Positions 26,354 to 36,066 of a stretch of DNA of 43,270 nucleotides are shown here, piece by piece. Position 1 is the stretch's first letter, and each line of letters opens with the position of its first letter. The notes below the pieces were generated by a model. The model was given only the letters and a program-made list of their open reading frames with translations, made no database searches and was not told the origin of the DNA. A program made the position numbers and the translations under genes. Origin of the DNA: Marinitoga litoralis (GTDB taxonomy: Bacteria; Thermotogota; Thermotogae; Petrotogales; Petrotogaceae); the NCBI RefSeq assembly GCF_016908145.1, contig NZ_JAFBDI010000019.1, forward strand, positions 1 to 43,270. The letters run 5' to 3'.

Positions 26354-27407
26354 TAGTTCAGTTGCCGCTTATTTAGCTATAAAAGAAGGTTATGAAGTAA
26401 TAGGAGTTCATTTTAAAACTATTCCAGATGAAATTTTTCTTAAAATACCAGAAAAGAAAAAAATTTGTTGTAGTCCATCTGACACATATGATGCTATGAG
26501 AATTGCAGATAAACTTGGTTTTGAATTAAAAGTTATAAAAGTATATGAAGAATTCAAAGAAAAAATAATAGATTATTTTGTTAAAGAATATAAAAGTGGT
26601 TATACCCCTAATCCTTGTATGTTATGTAATAAATATTTTAAATTTGGATTAGCTATAGAATTGTTAGAAAAGTTTAATGCTGATTATGTTGCTTCTGGAC
26701 ATTATGCTATTCAAGAGTATTCAGAAAAATATAATACTCGTGTTTTAAGAAAAGGTATTGATAAGTCTAAAGATCAATCATATTTTTTAGCATATATTAA
26801 TAAAGATTATATTCCAAAAATATATTTCCCAAATGGTAAGTATACAAAAGATGAAATAAGAAAAATTGCAGAAAGTTTAGATATAAACATAGCAAAAAAA
26901 GTAGATAGTCAAGAATTATGTTTTATACCTGATAATGATTATAGGCGTTTTTTAAAAGAAAACAATGTTAATATAGATAAAGGTGAAGTTTTAAATCTAG
27001 ATGGTGAAGTTATTGGAGAACATACGGGATATACAAATTATACTATAGGTCAAAGAACAGGAATTACATATTTTAAGAATCCTAATATAAAAATGCATGT
27101 ATATAAGATTATCCCTGAAAAAAATCAAATTATAGTAGCTCCTACTGATAAGGTTTATTTCAAAGGACTTATTGCTACTAATTTTAATTTTTTAGTTGAT
27201 TTTGATAAAATTGATGCAAAATGTAGGATTAGAAAAAGAAATGAAGAAAAGGATGCCATTATTGAAAAAATTGGTGAGGATAAAATAAAAGTTAATTTTA
27301 AAGAACCTATATTTGCAGTTACTCCAGGTCAATTTGCTGTTGTATATGATAATGAAGGTGTAATTTTAGGTGCCGGGAAAATAGAGAGTTATTTATTGGA
27401 GGTCTAA
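26313..27407 (+). CDS. mnmA: tRNA-specific 2-thiouridylase MnmA
   Basis: MnmA thiolates U34 of Lys, Glu and Gln tRNAs using sulfur from a desulfurase relay. The PP-loop is SGGVDSS (10-16). The catalytic cysteines are C102 (TPNPCMLCN) and C203 (DSQELCFIP). GQRTGI and the C-terminal ATPGQFAVVY-like segment (reads VTPGQFAVVY) complete the family. 364 aa. The start is TTG at 26313, eight bases after GGAGG, lying inside the end of the Rrf2 gene, so translation is coupled. coaD follows by one base. Confidence 0.95.
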   Translation: MKKRLIMLMSGGVDSSVAAYLAIKEGYEVIGVHFKTIPDEIFLKIPEKKKICCSPSDTYDAMRIADKLGFELKVIKVYEEFKEKIIDYFVKEYKSGYTPNPCMLCNKYFKFGLAIELLEKFNADYVASGHYAIQEYSEKYNTRVLRKGIDKSKDQSYFLAYINKDYIPKIYFPNGKYTKDEIRKIAESLDINIAKKVDSQELCFIPDNDYRRFLKENNVNIDKGEVLNLDGEVIGEHTGYTNYTIGQRTGITYFKNPNIKMHVYKIIPEKNQIIVAPTDKVYFKGLIATNFNFLVDFDKIDAKCRIRKRNEEKDAIIEKIGEDKIKVNFKEPIFAVTPGQFAVVYDNEGVILGAGKIESYLLEV

Positions 27408-27408
27408 A

Positions 27409-27897
27409 ATGCTAAGAGCTATCTACCCAGGAAGCTTTGATCCAATTACATACGGACATATCAACCTAATCCAAAGAGCTTCTAAAGTTGTTGATGAACT
27501 ATATGTAGCAATACTAAATAATGTTAATAAAAAATACTTTTTTTCTTGCGAAGAAAGAATAAAATTAACAAAAGATGCTTTGAAAATTTTTGATAATATT
27601 CATGTTGAAAGTTATTCAGGATTATTAGTCGATTATGCTAAAAAAAATGGTATTAATGTAATTATTAGAGGGCTACGCGCGGTTTCAGATTTTGAATATG
27701 AATTACAACTGGCAAATGCAAATAGATCATTAAATAAAGATATAGAAATTTTATTTCTTATGACTGATACTGAATATTCATTTATTTCATCTTCTATTGT
27801 TAAAGAAGTTGCAAAATATGGTGGAAATATCTCTCAATGGGTACCAAAAAATGTAGAAGAAGCAATATTTAAAAAAATTGGTAATAACAATGTCTAA
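27409..27897 (+). CDS. coaD: Phosphopantetheine adenylyltransferase CoaD
   Basis: CoaD transfers AMP from ATP to 4'-phosphopantetheine, the penultimate step of CoA synthesis. The 162-aa sequence has the nucleotidyltransferase motif YPGSFDPITYGHINLI (TxGH-type, here TYGH), IIRGLRAVSDFEYE, and the ISSSIVKEVA signature. Length is typical. GGAGGT lies before the ATG inside the end of mnmA. Confidence 0.97.
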   Translation: MLRAIYPGSFDPITYGHINLIQRASKVVDELYVAILNNVNKKYFFSCEERIKLTKDALKIFDNIHVESYSGLLVDYAKKNGINVIIRGLRAVSDFEYELQLANANRSLNKDIEILFLMTDTEYSFISSSIVKEVAKYGGNISQWVPKNVEEAIFKKIGNNNV

Positions 27898-27914
27898 AAA
27901 AAGAAAAGTAATTA

Positions 27915-27923
27915 TGTTAAAAT
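27915..27923 (+). promoter_or_regulatory. Extended -10 promoter of tsf
   Basis: TGTTAAAAT (extended -10 with TAAAAT) lies 40 bases before the tsf ATG, in a 65-base AT-rich spacer. No -35 is evident. AGGAGG precedes the start. This suggests tsf is transcribed on its own, not from rpsB. Confidence 0.5.
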
Positions 27924-27962
27924 ATTTTTGAATTTTAAATATATTATTAGGAGGGAAACGAA

Positions 27963-28562
27963 ATGAACATTTCTGCTGCAGATGTTAAGAAATTAAGAGA
28001 CGCTACTGGTGCTGGTATGATGGATTGTAAAAAAGCTTTAATTGAAGCTGAAGGAGATTTTGATAAAGCTGTTGATATTTTAAGAATAAAAGGTGCTGCT
28101 AAAGCTGCTAAAAAAGCTGGAAGAGGTACTGGAGAAGGTATTGTTTACTCATATATTCACCACAATGAAAGAGTTGGAGTATTATTAGAATTAAATTGTG
28201 AAACAGATTTTGTTGCTAGAACTGAAGATTTCCATGAATTAGCAAAACAAATTTCTTTACAAATTGCTGCAATGAAACCAAGATGGGTAAAAAGAGAAGA
28301 TGTACCTGAAGAAGTTATTGCAAAAGAAAAAGAAATATATACTGAAGAAATGAAAGATTCTGGAAAACCAGAACATATTGTTGAAAAAATCGTTGAAAAC
28401 AAATTAAACAAATTCTTTGAAGACAACTGTTTATTAGAACAAGAATTTGTATTTGCTGATGAAAAAGGTACAAAAATAAAAGATCTTATCACATCAGCTA
28501 TTGCAAAAATTGGTGAAAATATTCAAGTTTCAAGATTCGCAAGATTTGAAATTGGTGAATAA
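27963..28562 (+). CDS. tsf: Translation elongation factor Ts
   Basis: EF-Ts reloads EF-Tu with GTP. The UBA-like N-terminus reads [18 protein letters not shown], and the EF-Tu contact motif is CETDFVART. At 199 aa it is the short form known from Thermus and Thermotoga, lacking the second core subdomain of E. coli (283 aa). It is separated from rpsB, its usual operon partner, and is followed by a strong terminator and then pyrH. Confidence 0.97.
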   Translation: MNISAADVKKLRDATGAGMMDCKKALIEAEGDFDKAVDILRIKGAAKAAKKAGRGTGEGIVYSYIHHNERVGVLLELNCETDFVARTEDFHELAKQISLQIAAMKPRWVKREDVPEEVIAKEKEIYTEEMKDSGKPEHIVEKIVENKLNKFFEDNCLLEQEFVFADEKGTKIKDLITSAIAKIGENIQVSRFARFEIGE

Positions 28563-28567
28563 TATAG

Positions 28568-28594
28568 GGGTGGTTTTTGTCCACCCTTTTTTTT
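28568..28594 (+). terminator. Terminator after tsf
   Basis: GGGTGG-TTTTTGT-CCACCC is a 6-bp GC-rich stem followed by eight T residues (28587-28594). It begins six bases after the tsf stop. pyrH starts only 20 bases beyond, so some readthrough or a promoter in this spacer is needed. Confidence 0.9.
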
Positions 28595-28614
28595 AAGGAA
28601 AAGGGGGGAATCAA

Positions 28615-29313
28615 ATGTATAAAAGAATTTTATTAAAGCTGAGTGGAGAGGTTTTATCAGGAGAAGATAAAAAAGGTTTTGATGAGAAAGCTTTAGAATA
28701 TTTAGCTGAAGAAATAAAAAGTGTTGTAAAACATGGAATAAATTTAGGAATGGTTATTGGTGCAGGAAATTTATTCAGAGGAAGAGAATTAGAAGGTGTT
28801 ACTAATAGTATTGGCGATCACATTGGAATGCTAGGTACTGTAATAAACGCTCTTTATTTAAAAGATTACTTTGAGAAAAAAGGCATAAAGACTGTTGTAG
28901 TTTCTCAAATAGTAAATCTTCCTTCTGTAAGAACTATTCATTATGATGACATAGAATTATATTTTAATGCTGGATATGTTGTTATTTTTGCTGGAGGAAC
29001 ATCAAATCCATTCTTTACAACAGATACAGCAGCTGCATTAAGAGCTGTAGAAATGAAAGCGGATGTATTAATAAAAGCAACAAAAGTTGATGGTATATAT
29101 GACAAAGATCCAAAAAAATACCAAGATGCTAAAAAATATGATAAAATAACATATGATGAAGCTATAAACTTAGGATTAAAAATAATGGATACTGAAGCAT
29201 TTTCTATATGTAAAAGATATAAAATGCCTATAATAGTATTGAATTTCTTTGAAAGAAATAGTTTATTAAATTCTATATTAGATTCCAAAATTGGAACTTT
29301 TGTTAAACCTTAG
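28615..29313 (+). CDS. pyrH: Uridylate kinase PyrH
   Basis: PyrH phosphorylates UMP to UDP. The 232-aa amino-acid-kinase-fold protein has [13 protein letters not shown] at the N-terminus, [43 protein letters not shown], and [13 protein letters not shown], all UMP kinase signatures. A strong GGGGGG site precedes the ATG. It lies between tsf and eno; the common tsf-pyrH-frr order is broken since frr is absent here. Confidence 0.97.
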   Translation: MYKRILLKLSGEVLSGEDKKGFDEKALEYLAEEIKSVVKHGINLGMVIGAGNLFRGRELEGVTNSIGDHIGMLGTVINALYLKDYFEKKGIKTVVVSQIVNLPSVRTIHYDDIELYFNAGYVVIFAGGTSNPFFTTDTAAALRAVEMKADVLIKATKVDGIYDKDPKKYQDAKKYDKITYDEAINLGLKIMDTEAFSICKRYKMPIIVLNFFERNSLLNSILDSKIGTFVKP

Positions 29314-29327
29314 GGAGGTGGAGAAAC

Positions 29328-30620
29328 ATGTGGTATGATGAAATCGTTGCTGTAAGTGCAAGAGAAGTATTAGATTCAAGAGGAAATCCAACAGTAGAAG
29401 CTGTTGTAGAATTAGCAAGCGGTGCAATGGGAAGTGCTATAGTTCCATCAGGAGCTTCAACAGGTAAATTTGAAGCATTAGAGTTAAGAGATGGTGATAA
29501 ATCAAGATTTAAGGGTAAAGGTGTATTAACTGCTGTAAAAAATATTAATGAAATTATTGCTAAAGAATTAGTTGGTTTTAATGTATTTGATCAACCATTA
29601 ATCGACAAAGTTATGTTAGAATTAGACGGTACAGAAAACAAATCAAAATTAGGTGCTAATGCTATTTTAGCAGTATCTATGGCTGTTGCAAGAGCTGCTT
29701 CTGATTCATTAGGAATTCCACTATATAAATACTTAGGTGGACCAAATGCAAAAGTATTACCTGTTCCATTAATGAACATTGTAAATGGTGGAGAACATGC
29801 TGATAACAACTTAGATATTCAAGAATTTATGATTGTTCCAGCAGGTTTTGATAGATTCTCTGACGCTTTAAGAGCAGGTGCTGAAGTATTCCATTCATTA
29901 AAAGCATTATTGAAAAAAGAAGGTCACGTTACAGCTGTTGGTGATGAAGGTGGATTCGCTCCTAACTTAAATTCAAACGAAGAAGCTATTAAATTCATTA
30001 TTAAGGCAATTGAAGATGCTGGTTACAAGGCTGGAGAACATGTATTCATTGCTTTAGACTGTGCTGCATCTGAATATTATGATGAAGAAAAGAAAGTTTA
30101 TAATATTGATGGAAAAGAATTATCAGCTGAAGAAGCTATGGAATACTATGAAATGTTAATCGACAAATATCCAATAGTATCTATAGAAGATCCATTTGAC
30201 CAAGAAGATTGGGAAGCTTATACAAAATTCACTGCAAAAGTAGCTAATAAAGTACAAATTGTTGGTGACGATTTATACGTAACAAATGTAAAAAGATTAC
30301 AAAAAGGTATTGAATTAAAAGCTTCTAATTCAATTTTAATAAAATTAAATCAAATTGGTTCAGTAACAGAAACATTAGATACAATGGAATTAGCTATGAA
30401 ATCAAATATGACTAATGTTGTATCACACAGATCAGGTGAAAGTGAAGATACTTTTATTGCTGATTTAGCAGTTGCTATGAATGCTGGATTCATTAAAACT
30501 GGTTCATTATCAAGAAGTGAAAGAATTGCAAAATACAATCAATTATTAAGAATTGAAGAAGAACTTGGAGAAGTTGCCGAATATAGAGGATTAAAAGCAT
30601 TTTATTCTTTAAGAAAATAA
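29328..30620 (+). CDS. eno: Enolase
   Basis: Enolase interconverts 2-phosphoglycerate and phosphoenolpyruvate in glycolysis. The 430-aa protein shows [16 protein letters not shown] start ([12 protein letters not shown]), [48 protein letters not shown] and [17 protein letters not shown], covering the metal ligands and catalytic residues. Dense codon bias towards a few AT-rich codons suggests high expression. GGGAGGTGG precedes the ATG, 14 bases after pyrH. Confidence 0.98.
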   Translation: MWYDEIVAVSAREVLDSRGNPTVEAVVELASGAMGSAIVPSGASTGKFEALELRDGDKSRFKGKGVLTAVKNINEIIAKELVGFNVFDQPLIDKVMLELDGTENKSKLGANAILAVSMAVARAASDSLGIPLYKYLGGPNAKVLPVPLMNIVNGGEHADNNLDIQEFMIVPAGFDRFSDALRAGAEVFHSLKALLKKEGHVTAVGDEGGFAPNLNSNEEAIKFIIKAIEDAGYKAGEHVFIALDCAASEYYDEEKKVYNIDGKELSAEEAMEYYEMLIDKYPIVSIEDPFDQEDWEAYTKFTAKVANKVQIVGDDLYVTNVKRLQKGIELKASNSILIKLNQIGSVTETLDTMELAMKSNMTNVVSHRSGESEDTFIADLAVAMNAGFIKTGSLSRSERIAKYNQLLRIEEELGEVAEYRGLKAFYSLRK

Positions 30621-30625
30621 GATTA

Positions 30626-30653
30626 TGAGGTCTCTTTCGAGACCTCATTTTTT
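30626..30653. terminator. Bidirectional terminator after eno
   Basis: TGAGGTCTC-TTTC-GAGACCTCA is a 9-bp perfect stem followed by TTTTTTATTT on the plus strand. It is five bases after the eno stop and could also serve the converging sensor-like gene, though 59 bases from that stop. Confidence 0.92.
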
Positions 30654-30678
30654 ATTTAATTTAGTTATTCATATGATC

Positions 30679-30716
30679 ATGAATATTCTAGTATGAAATG
30701 AATATTCTAATATGAA
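30679..30716. repeat. Two tandem 19-bp repeats at a gene end
   Basis: ATGAATATTCTAGTATGAA (30679-30697) is followed directly by ATGAATATTCTAATATGAA (30698-30716); 18 of 19 bases match. The second copy contains the last codons and stop of the sensor-like gene, so the first looks like a duplication of its end. Each unit contains the palindrome GAATATTC. Confidence 0.8.
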
Positions 30717-32362
30717 CTTTCTATTTCATCAAATGAATGTGATAAAACTCTTTCAATTTCTTTGATAAGCTTTTTCTTTTTTGATTCATATTTTGGAATA
30801 TTAAATAATATTATTTTAGCTTCTATATTATTTAACTCACAATATATTTCCAAGCTTTCTATTATTTCTTCATTCACTTTTTTATTAAACGTATTTAAAA
30901 ATAATAAATTATTATCTTTCTTAAAAATATAACTTTTAAATATATCAATAGATTTTAGATTAAATTCATCTTGAAATTTCACTATAATCACATTTTTAAA
31001 ATTATAATTATAATAATAATTTCCAAATTCCTTATAATCATATATTTTATTTATTTTTATATAATAATCGTATATTAATTGTTTTATTCCATCAAATAAA
31101 ACCTCTTTTTCTAAAGTGCTTACTTCACTTTCTTTAATCAATAACGCTTTATCAAATCCCAATAAATTCGAAGAAATAGGAAATTCATATATTTTTTTAG
31201 TATTTTTCAAAATATCTAAAATTTCATTGGTTATGTTATATTTACCAGAATTATATACTTCATACAATTCATTATTTGAATAAAATCCTACAAAAATTAT
31301 ATCATCATATACTCTTAAAGCGTCTAATATTTTGTTTTCAATTTCTTCAAATGTATTTACTTCTTTAAAAAGAGTATTCAAAATAAACTTTATATTTTTT
31401 ATTTTTTCACTTATAATATCAGAATCATTAATTTCAAGCTCATTTGCAATATTAACTAATTTTTCTGAAATATTATTTTCAAACTTAACATAACGTCTCA
31501 TCCAAAATATAATTACCGAAGTAATAAATAGAGATATTAATATAAAATAGATTAAAATGTATCTCTCTAACATTTTATTTTCAAATATCGATAATAGATA
31601 TAAATTATTTCCAAAATTTGTCTTTTTTAAATAATAATATTTTCCATTGAACTTTATTTTTTCTTCTGTTTTATTAGATAAAAATATTTTTGAATATATA
31701 AAATACGGTAATGATATTTTCGGCCATATTAATTTTGTATCTTTATCTATAATATAAAAATTTAGATTATCGATATTAAAATCTTTTAAATTATCAAAAT
31801 CTATTCTTGTTTCTAAAGTTATATATCCTATAGGTATATTATTAATATGAAAAACATATGTGGAGATATATGCATAATTTTCTCTTTCTATATTAAAAAT
31901 TGGTGAGATTTTAACTAGTTCAACACCTTTTTCTAGTGAACTTATATTTTTTTCATATAATGTATAATTCTTTATATTAGTATATTTTGGATAAAAAATA
32001 TTTCCATTAAAATCGCTTATAATTATTTCACCTTTAAATTGTGTCAATTCTTTTTTTTCTAAAATATGTTTTTCAAAATCCTTATATTGATTATCATTAA
32101 ATATATTATCTAAGTCATTATTTAAGATATATTCAAAGTAATATAATTTAGTACTTAAAAACAAATCATTACTAAATGTGTTTATTATATTTTTATACTT
32201 TGAATTATAACTATTTATTATATTATAAACAGAAAGAGAAGAACGGCTTACTAAATCTTCAACCGTTCTTTCTATATATTTTAAATTTAAGACTATAAAT
32301 AATGAAAAAATAACTAAAAATGTGATCAAAGAAAAAAACAAAAATTGTTTAAAATCTTTCAT
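30707..32362 (-). CDS. Two-TM sensor-like membrane protein, unknown output
   Basis: This 551-aa protein has a membrane helix at about 8-28, an external domain of about 235 residues that resembles a Cache-type sensor (GEIIISDFNGNIFYP; IPIGYITLETRID), and a second helix at about 267-288. The cytoplasmic part (290-551) contains a GAF-like stretch near 335-435 and a last segment of alpha/beta character without recognisable HAMP, kinase, GGDEF or methyl-accepting motifs; it might be a highly degenerate GGDEF domain. It follows the M42 genes by four bases. Function unknown. Confidence 0.75.
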   Translation of the reverse strand: MKDFKQFLFFSLITFLVIFSLFIVLNLKYIERTVEDLVSRSSLSVYNIINSYNSKYKNIINTFSNDLFLSTKLYYFEYILNNDLDNIFNDNQYKDFEKHILEKKELTQFKGEIIISDFNGNIFYPKYTNIKNYTLYEKNISSLEKGVELVKISPIFNIERENYAYISTYVFHINNIPIGYITLETRIDFDNLKDFNIDNLNFYIIDKDTKLIWPKISLPYFIYSKIFLSNKTEEKIKFNGKYYYLKKTNFGNNLYLLSIFENKMLERYILIYFILISLFITSVIIFWMRRYVKFENNISEKLVNIANELEINDSDIISEKIKNIKFILNTLFKEVNTFEEIENKILDALRVYDDIIFVGFYSNNELYEVYNSGKYNITNEILDILKNTKKIYEFPISSNLLGFDKALLIKESEVSTLEKEVLFDGIKQLIYDYYIKINKIYDYKEFGNYYYNYNFKNVIIVKFQDEFNLKSIDIFKSYIFKKDNNLLFLNTFNKKVNEEIIESLEIYCELNNIEAKIILFNIPKYESKKKKLIKEIERVLSHSFDEIESSY

Positions 32363-32366
32363 TGAA

Positions 32367-33365
32367 TCACCAGTTTGATAAAGCTAAAACAAACCTAACA
32401 CTTTCTTCAACATCATTAATAGATACCATTTCATGAGGTGTATGAATGTATCTAGTAGGTATTGAAATTGTTCCTGAAGGAATACCGGATTTTGTTGTTT
32501 GATATCCACCAGCGTTTGTTCCTCCAAATAATAAAACTTCCATCTGATATTTTATATTATTTTCTTTTGCAACATTTTTTAATGTATCGACAACAAATTT
32601 ATCACTTACTGTATATCCATCCTTTATTTTTATACATGGACCTTCATTCAATTTCATTGACATTCTTTTAAATGCTTTTGGTGTATCTGCTGATGCTGTA
32701 ACATCTAATGCTATGGCCATATCAATATCGTAATTATAACCAGCTACAGTTGCACCAATTAATCCTACTTCTTCTTGTACTGTAAAAGCAAAAATTAAAT
32801 TATTTTTTGGTTTTTCTATCCTTTTTATTGCTTCAATCATTATTGCACAACCGATTCTATCGTCTAAGGCTTTAGATACTACCTTTTCTCCCAAATCATT
32901 AAAATGGGAATAATATGTTCCAAAAGTACCAATAGGAGCTATTTTTTCAGCTTCTTCTTTTGAATCTACTCCAAGATCAACATATAATATATCAAAATTA
33001 ATATTATTCATATTTTTTGAATATTCTTCCATTGTTTCGCCTTCAAAACCAACTACTCCGACATATCCATTAAATTGAACCTTTGTTCCAATTAATACTC
33101 TAGGGTTTACTCCACCTACTGGTTCAACTCTTAAAAATCCATTTTCTGTTATATGTGTTACAACTAAACCTATTTCATCCATGTGTGCATCAAATAATAT
33201 TGTTTTATCATTTTCTCCTTTTTTAAAAGCAATTAAATTACCTAATCTATCAATTTTATATTCATCTACATAATCTTTAATTTCATCTATAATAACATCC
33301 CTTATTGCATGTTCTCTTCCACTTGGTGAATTTACCTCTGTCAATTTTTTAATTAATTCTTTCAT
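32367..33365 (-). CDS. M42 family metallo-aminopeptidase (paralog 1)
   Basis: M42 peptidases are dinuclear zinc or cobalt aminopeptidases that form hollow tetrahedral dodecamers and trim peptides. This 332-aa protein has the full ligand set: H61 and D63 (FDAHMDEIG), D168 or D169 (ALDDRIG), the catalytic E198-E199 (QEEVG), D221 (ALDVTA), and H308 (YIHTPHE). It is cytoplasmic with no signal peptide. Older annotations call such proteins endoglucanase M or FrvX; peptidase is better supported. Its start overlaps the previous M42 stop by one base. Confidence 0.93.
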   Translation of the reverse strand: MKELIKKLTEVNSPSGREHAIRDVIIDEIKDYVDEYKIDRLGNLIAFKKGENDKTILFDAHMDEIGLVVTHITENGFLRVEPVGGVNPRVLIGTKVQFNGYVGVVGFEGETMEEYSKNMNNINFDILYVDLGVDSKEEAEKIAPIGTFGTYYSHFNDLGEKVVSKALDDRIGCAIMIEAIKRIEKPKNNLIFAFTVQEEVGLIGATVAGYNYDIDMAIALDVTASADTPKAFKRMSMKLNEGPCIKIKDGYTVSDKFVVDTLKNVAKENNIKYQMEVLLFGGTNAGGYQTTKSGIPSGTISIPTRYIHTPHEMVSINDVEESVRFVLALSNW

Positions 33366-34432
33366 TATTTTAAAATCCTCCCTTCAAGCACTAATAATTC
33401 TAATATTTTATATCCATTAATATAATCATTTAAATCTATTATTGAATTTGGCGAATGTATATATCTTGATGGAACAGCTAAAATACCTGATGGAATTCCA
33501 TCTAATGTAATAGCTAATCTTCTTGCATCTGTTCCACCTGCAGTTCTCATTTTAAATTGCAGTTTTATATTATTTTCTTTTGCTATATTTACAATTTTAT
33601 CAAATATATCCTTTGATAAAACTACTCCAGAATGCATAAAAAATGTTGCTGGGCCATTGCCTAAATGCGTTGCCCATTTATCTTCATCCAATAGTGGATA
33701 ATCACCTGCTGTTGTACCTTCTAAAACAATTGCAACATCAGGATTTATTTGATGTGCAGCCACACCACTACCTCTTAAACCTACTTCTTCTTGTACAACA
33801 AAAGCAAAATAAGTATCAAATTCAGGTCTTTCACTATTATTTATTTTATCTATTAAATTCATCATCCATGAACAACCTGCTCTATCATCAAAAGCCTTTG
33901 ATACTGCCCTATTACCATTTGCATAGTATTTAGTATCAAAAGTTACCATATCTCCCAATTTTACTTTTTTACTTAACTCTTCTTTACTAAGTCCTGTATA
34001 AACTTTAAAACTATTATAATCAGGTTTACTTTTTCTTTCTGATGGACTTAGTAAATGTATAGGTTTTATTTGAACTATTCCTAATATTTCATTATTTACT
34101 CTTAATCTTTGAGCAAATACTACTCTAGAATCTACTCCACCAACTGGAGAAATATGAAATGTTCCATCATCATTTATCTTTGTTACCATAAACCCAACTT
34201 CATCCATATGGGCAAGTACCATTATTTTCTTTGATGAATCTTTACCTTTTATCTTTGTTATTAAATTCCCCATTACATCAACATGATATTCATCAACCTT
34301 ATCTTTTATTTTTTCAAGTATATACTCTCTGACCTTTTCTTCTCTACCTGAGATACCAGGTATTTCTGTTAATTCTGGCAAATATTTTAATAATTCATTA
34401 TTTGCTAATTCATTATTTATTAATTCACTCAT
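33365..34432 (-). CDS. M42 family metallo-aminopeptidase (paralog 2)
   Basis: A 355-aa paralog with ligands H75 and D77 (LAHMDEVG), AFDDRAG, QEEVGLRGSG, VLEGTTAGD (Glu rather than Asp in the ligand position, as in some glutamate-type and other M42 members), and YIHSPNS. The Asp-to-Glu difference from its two neighbours suggests a distinct metal preference or specificity. The chosen start is the ATG at 34432 behind GAAGGTG; the frame extends to 34474 without a site. It overlaps the previous gene by 8 bases. Confidence 0.93.
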   Translation of the reverse strand: MSELINNELANNELLKYLPELTEIPGISGREEKVREYILEKIKDKVDEYHVDVMGNLITKIKGKDSSKKIMVLAHMDEVGFMVTKINDDGTFHISPVGGVDSRVVFAQRLRVNNEILGIVQIKPIHLLSPSERKSKPDYNSFKVYTGLSKEELSKKVKLGDMVTFDTKYYANGNRAVSKAFDDRAGCSWMMNLIDKINNSERPEFDTYFAFVVQEEVGLRGSGVAAHQINPDVAIVLEGTTAGDYPLLDEDKWATHLGNGPATFFMHSGVVLSKDIFDKIVNIAKENNIKLQFKMRTAGGTDARRLAITLDGIPSGILAVPSRYIHSPNSIIDLNDYINGYKILELLVLEGRILK

Positions 34433-35447
34433 TTGTTTCACCTTCTTTTGTATAATCAGCAATAAATTGTGCAATTAATCTTGCTGATAGATCAATATCG
34501 ATTGGATCTGCAACTTCTACAGACGAATGCATATTTAAAATTGGAATTGAAATACCTATTGTTTTAATACCCTCTCTTACGATTTGAACTATATCTGCTT
34601 CTGTTCCACTTCGTATAGGTAAAGGTTCTATTTGATATTTGATATTATATTTTTTAGATATATCCATAATTTTTTCAGTAACTTCATTATTCATAGTTGG
34701 CCCTATAGCTATAGCAGGACCTTTCCCCATTTCAATTTTCTCAAAATGTGATGGTGTATCACTTCCAAAAGTAACATCCACTACAATTCCTATTTCTGGA
34801 TTAATTTCAAAACTTGTCCTTTTTGCTCCTTTTAAACCAATTTCTTCTCCTTGATTAAATAAAAAATAAACTGTTTTATCATCAATTTTATATTTTTCTA
34901 AATATTCTAGTGTTTTTAATAATACAGCACATCCTGCTCTATCATCTAATGCTTTCCCTGTAACTTTACCATTTAACTCTTCGGATTTTACTTCTACTAC
35001 GCCAATATCTCCAACTTCTATACCATCAGTTCCCCCTGATATTGAAAAATCTATGTATAAATTATCAAAGTCAGGAGCAGCATTTCTATGTTCTTCTTTT
35101 TGTAAATGCGGCGCTAGCATACCTACAACGCCTATTTTATCCTTTACCTTAACTCTTTTTGAAATTAATGTTCTAGGATCTACTCCTCCAATTGTATGAA
35201 CCATAGCAAATTCATTATCTACTATTTTAGATATAACTATACCTATTTCATCCATATGAGCAAACAAAGCTATTTTTGTTTTTCCATTACCATATTTTAT
35301 TCCTAAGGATCCTTTTCCAACATCTTGAATTTCTATATCTTTTGATATTTCGTTAGCTATTTCTACTATTCTATCTTTAACCTCATTTTCATACATAGAA
35401 ACGCCAACAGCATCACTTAATTTCTTTAATATATCTTTACTTTCCAT
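34425..35447 (-). CDS. M42 family metallo-aminopeptidase (paralog 3)
   Basis: A 340-aa paralog with H64 and D66 (FAHMDEIG), ALDDRAG, the catalytic pair in NQGEEIGLKG, VDVTFGSDTP, and a final His in NMHSSVE. Its His context (LNMHSSVE) differs from the YIH-P of the other two, pointing to a different specificity subclass. GGAGGT precedes the ATG. It follows minC by 13 bases and heads the three-gene M42 series. Confidence 0.93.
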   Translation of the reverse strand: MESKDILKKLSDAVGVSMYENEVKDRIVEIANEISKDIEIQDVGKGSLGIKYGNGKTKIALFAHMDEIGIVISKIVDNEFAMVHTIGGVDPRTLISKRVKVKDKIGVVGMLAPHLQKEEHRNAAPDFDNLYIDFSISGGTDGIEVGDIGVVEVKSEELNGKVTGKALDDRAGCAVLLKTLEYLEKYKIDDKTVYFLFNQGEEIGLKGAKRTSFEINPEIGIVVDVTFGSDTPSHFEKIEMGKGPAIAIGPTMNNEVTEKIMDISKKYNIKYQIEPLPIRSGTEADIVQIVREGIKTIGISIPILNMHSSVEVADPIDIDLSARLIAQFIADYTKEGETNE

Positions 35448-35460
35448 TTGAATACCTCCA

Positions 35461-36066
35461 TCATAATTCTATAGGTTCGACATTAATTTGATCATTATCG
35501 TAATGTATTGATACAGGTCCTTGTGGCCATGCATAATTATTTAATACTATTCCACATATTTCAACTAATGGGGAATCCATTTCAGCTGCAACAATAAAAG
35601 TATTTTTATTTTGTGTCATTCCAACCCTTAAAGTACCTTTTACCTTTCCAAAAACAATAACACTGCCTCCTGCTCTTATTTCAGCACCTTGATTTACATT
35701 ACCAAAAATAATTATATCACCTGGATTATCTAAAATTTGTCCAGATCTCACATGTTTCCTATATATATTTGTACCACTTATTCTAAATTCTCTTTTTTTC
35801 TTTTTTATTTCTGGCAAATCTTCGAAATATGCTCCAGATAATAATAATTTTTTTTCTTTTGCCAATTTACCAATTTTTGGCACAATAGAATACATTTCTG
35901 GATTTTTTATCAAAACATAAAAACCGTCTCCATCTTCAAAAAAGTTATTTAATTTGTCAAGATTTTCAGATAGTTCTTCTAATAACTGTTTTTGTGTAGT
36001 GTTATTTTCCAGGAAAAAAATAATATCACCATCAATAAATTTTGGATATACAGATTCCGAAGCCAT
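35461..36066 (-). CDS. minC: Septum site-determining protein MinC
   Basis: MinC inhibits FtsZ assembly away from midcell, together with MinD. The 201-aa protein has an N-terminal FtsZ-inhibitory domain (about 8-95) and a C-terminal right-handed beta-helix (about 105-190), with the hallmark RSGQ (HVRSGQILDNPGDI), GGSVIVFGKVKGTLRVG, and AAEMDSPLVEICG. Length matches Thermotoga MinC. The ATG at 36066 with GGGAGG upstream is chosen over an in-frame start at 36090. No minD is adjacent; instead three M42 genes follow. Confidence 0.93.
   Translation of the reverse strand: MASESVYPKFIDGDIIFFLENNTTQKQLLEELSENLDKLNNFFEDGDGFYVLIKNPEMYSIVPKIGKLAKEKKLLLSGAYFEDLPEIKKKKREFRISGTNIYRKHVRSGQILDNPGDIIIFGNVNQGAEIRAGGSVIVFGKVKGTLRVGMTQNKNTFIVAAEMDSPLVEICGIVLNNYAWPQGPVSIHYDNDQINVEPIEL

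Noticed and set aside
28157..28492. 111-codon open frame opposite tsf
   Set aside because: Antisense shadow of a universally conserved gene, with low-complexity Ser/Phe composition and no start signal.
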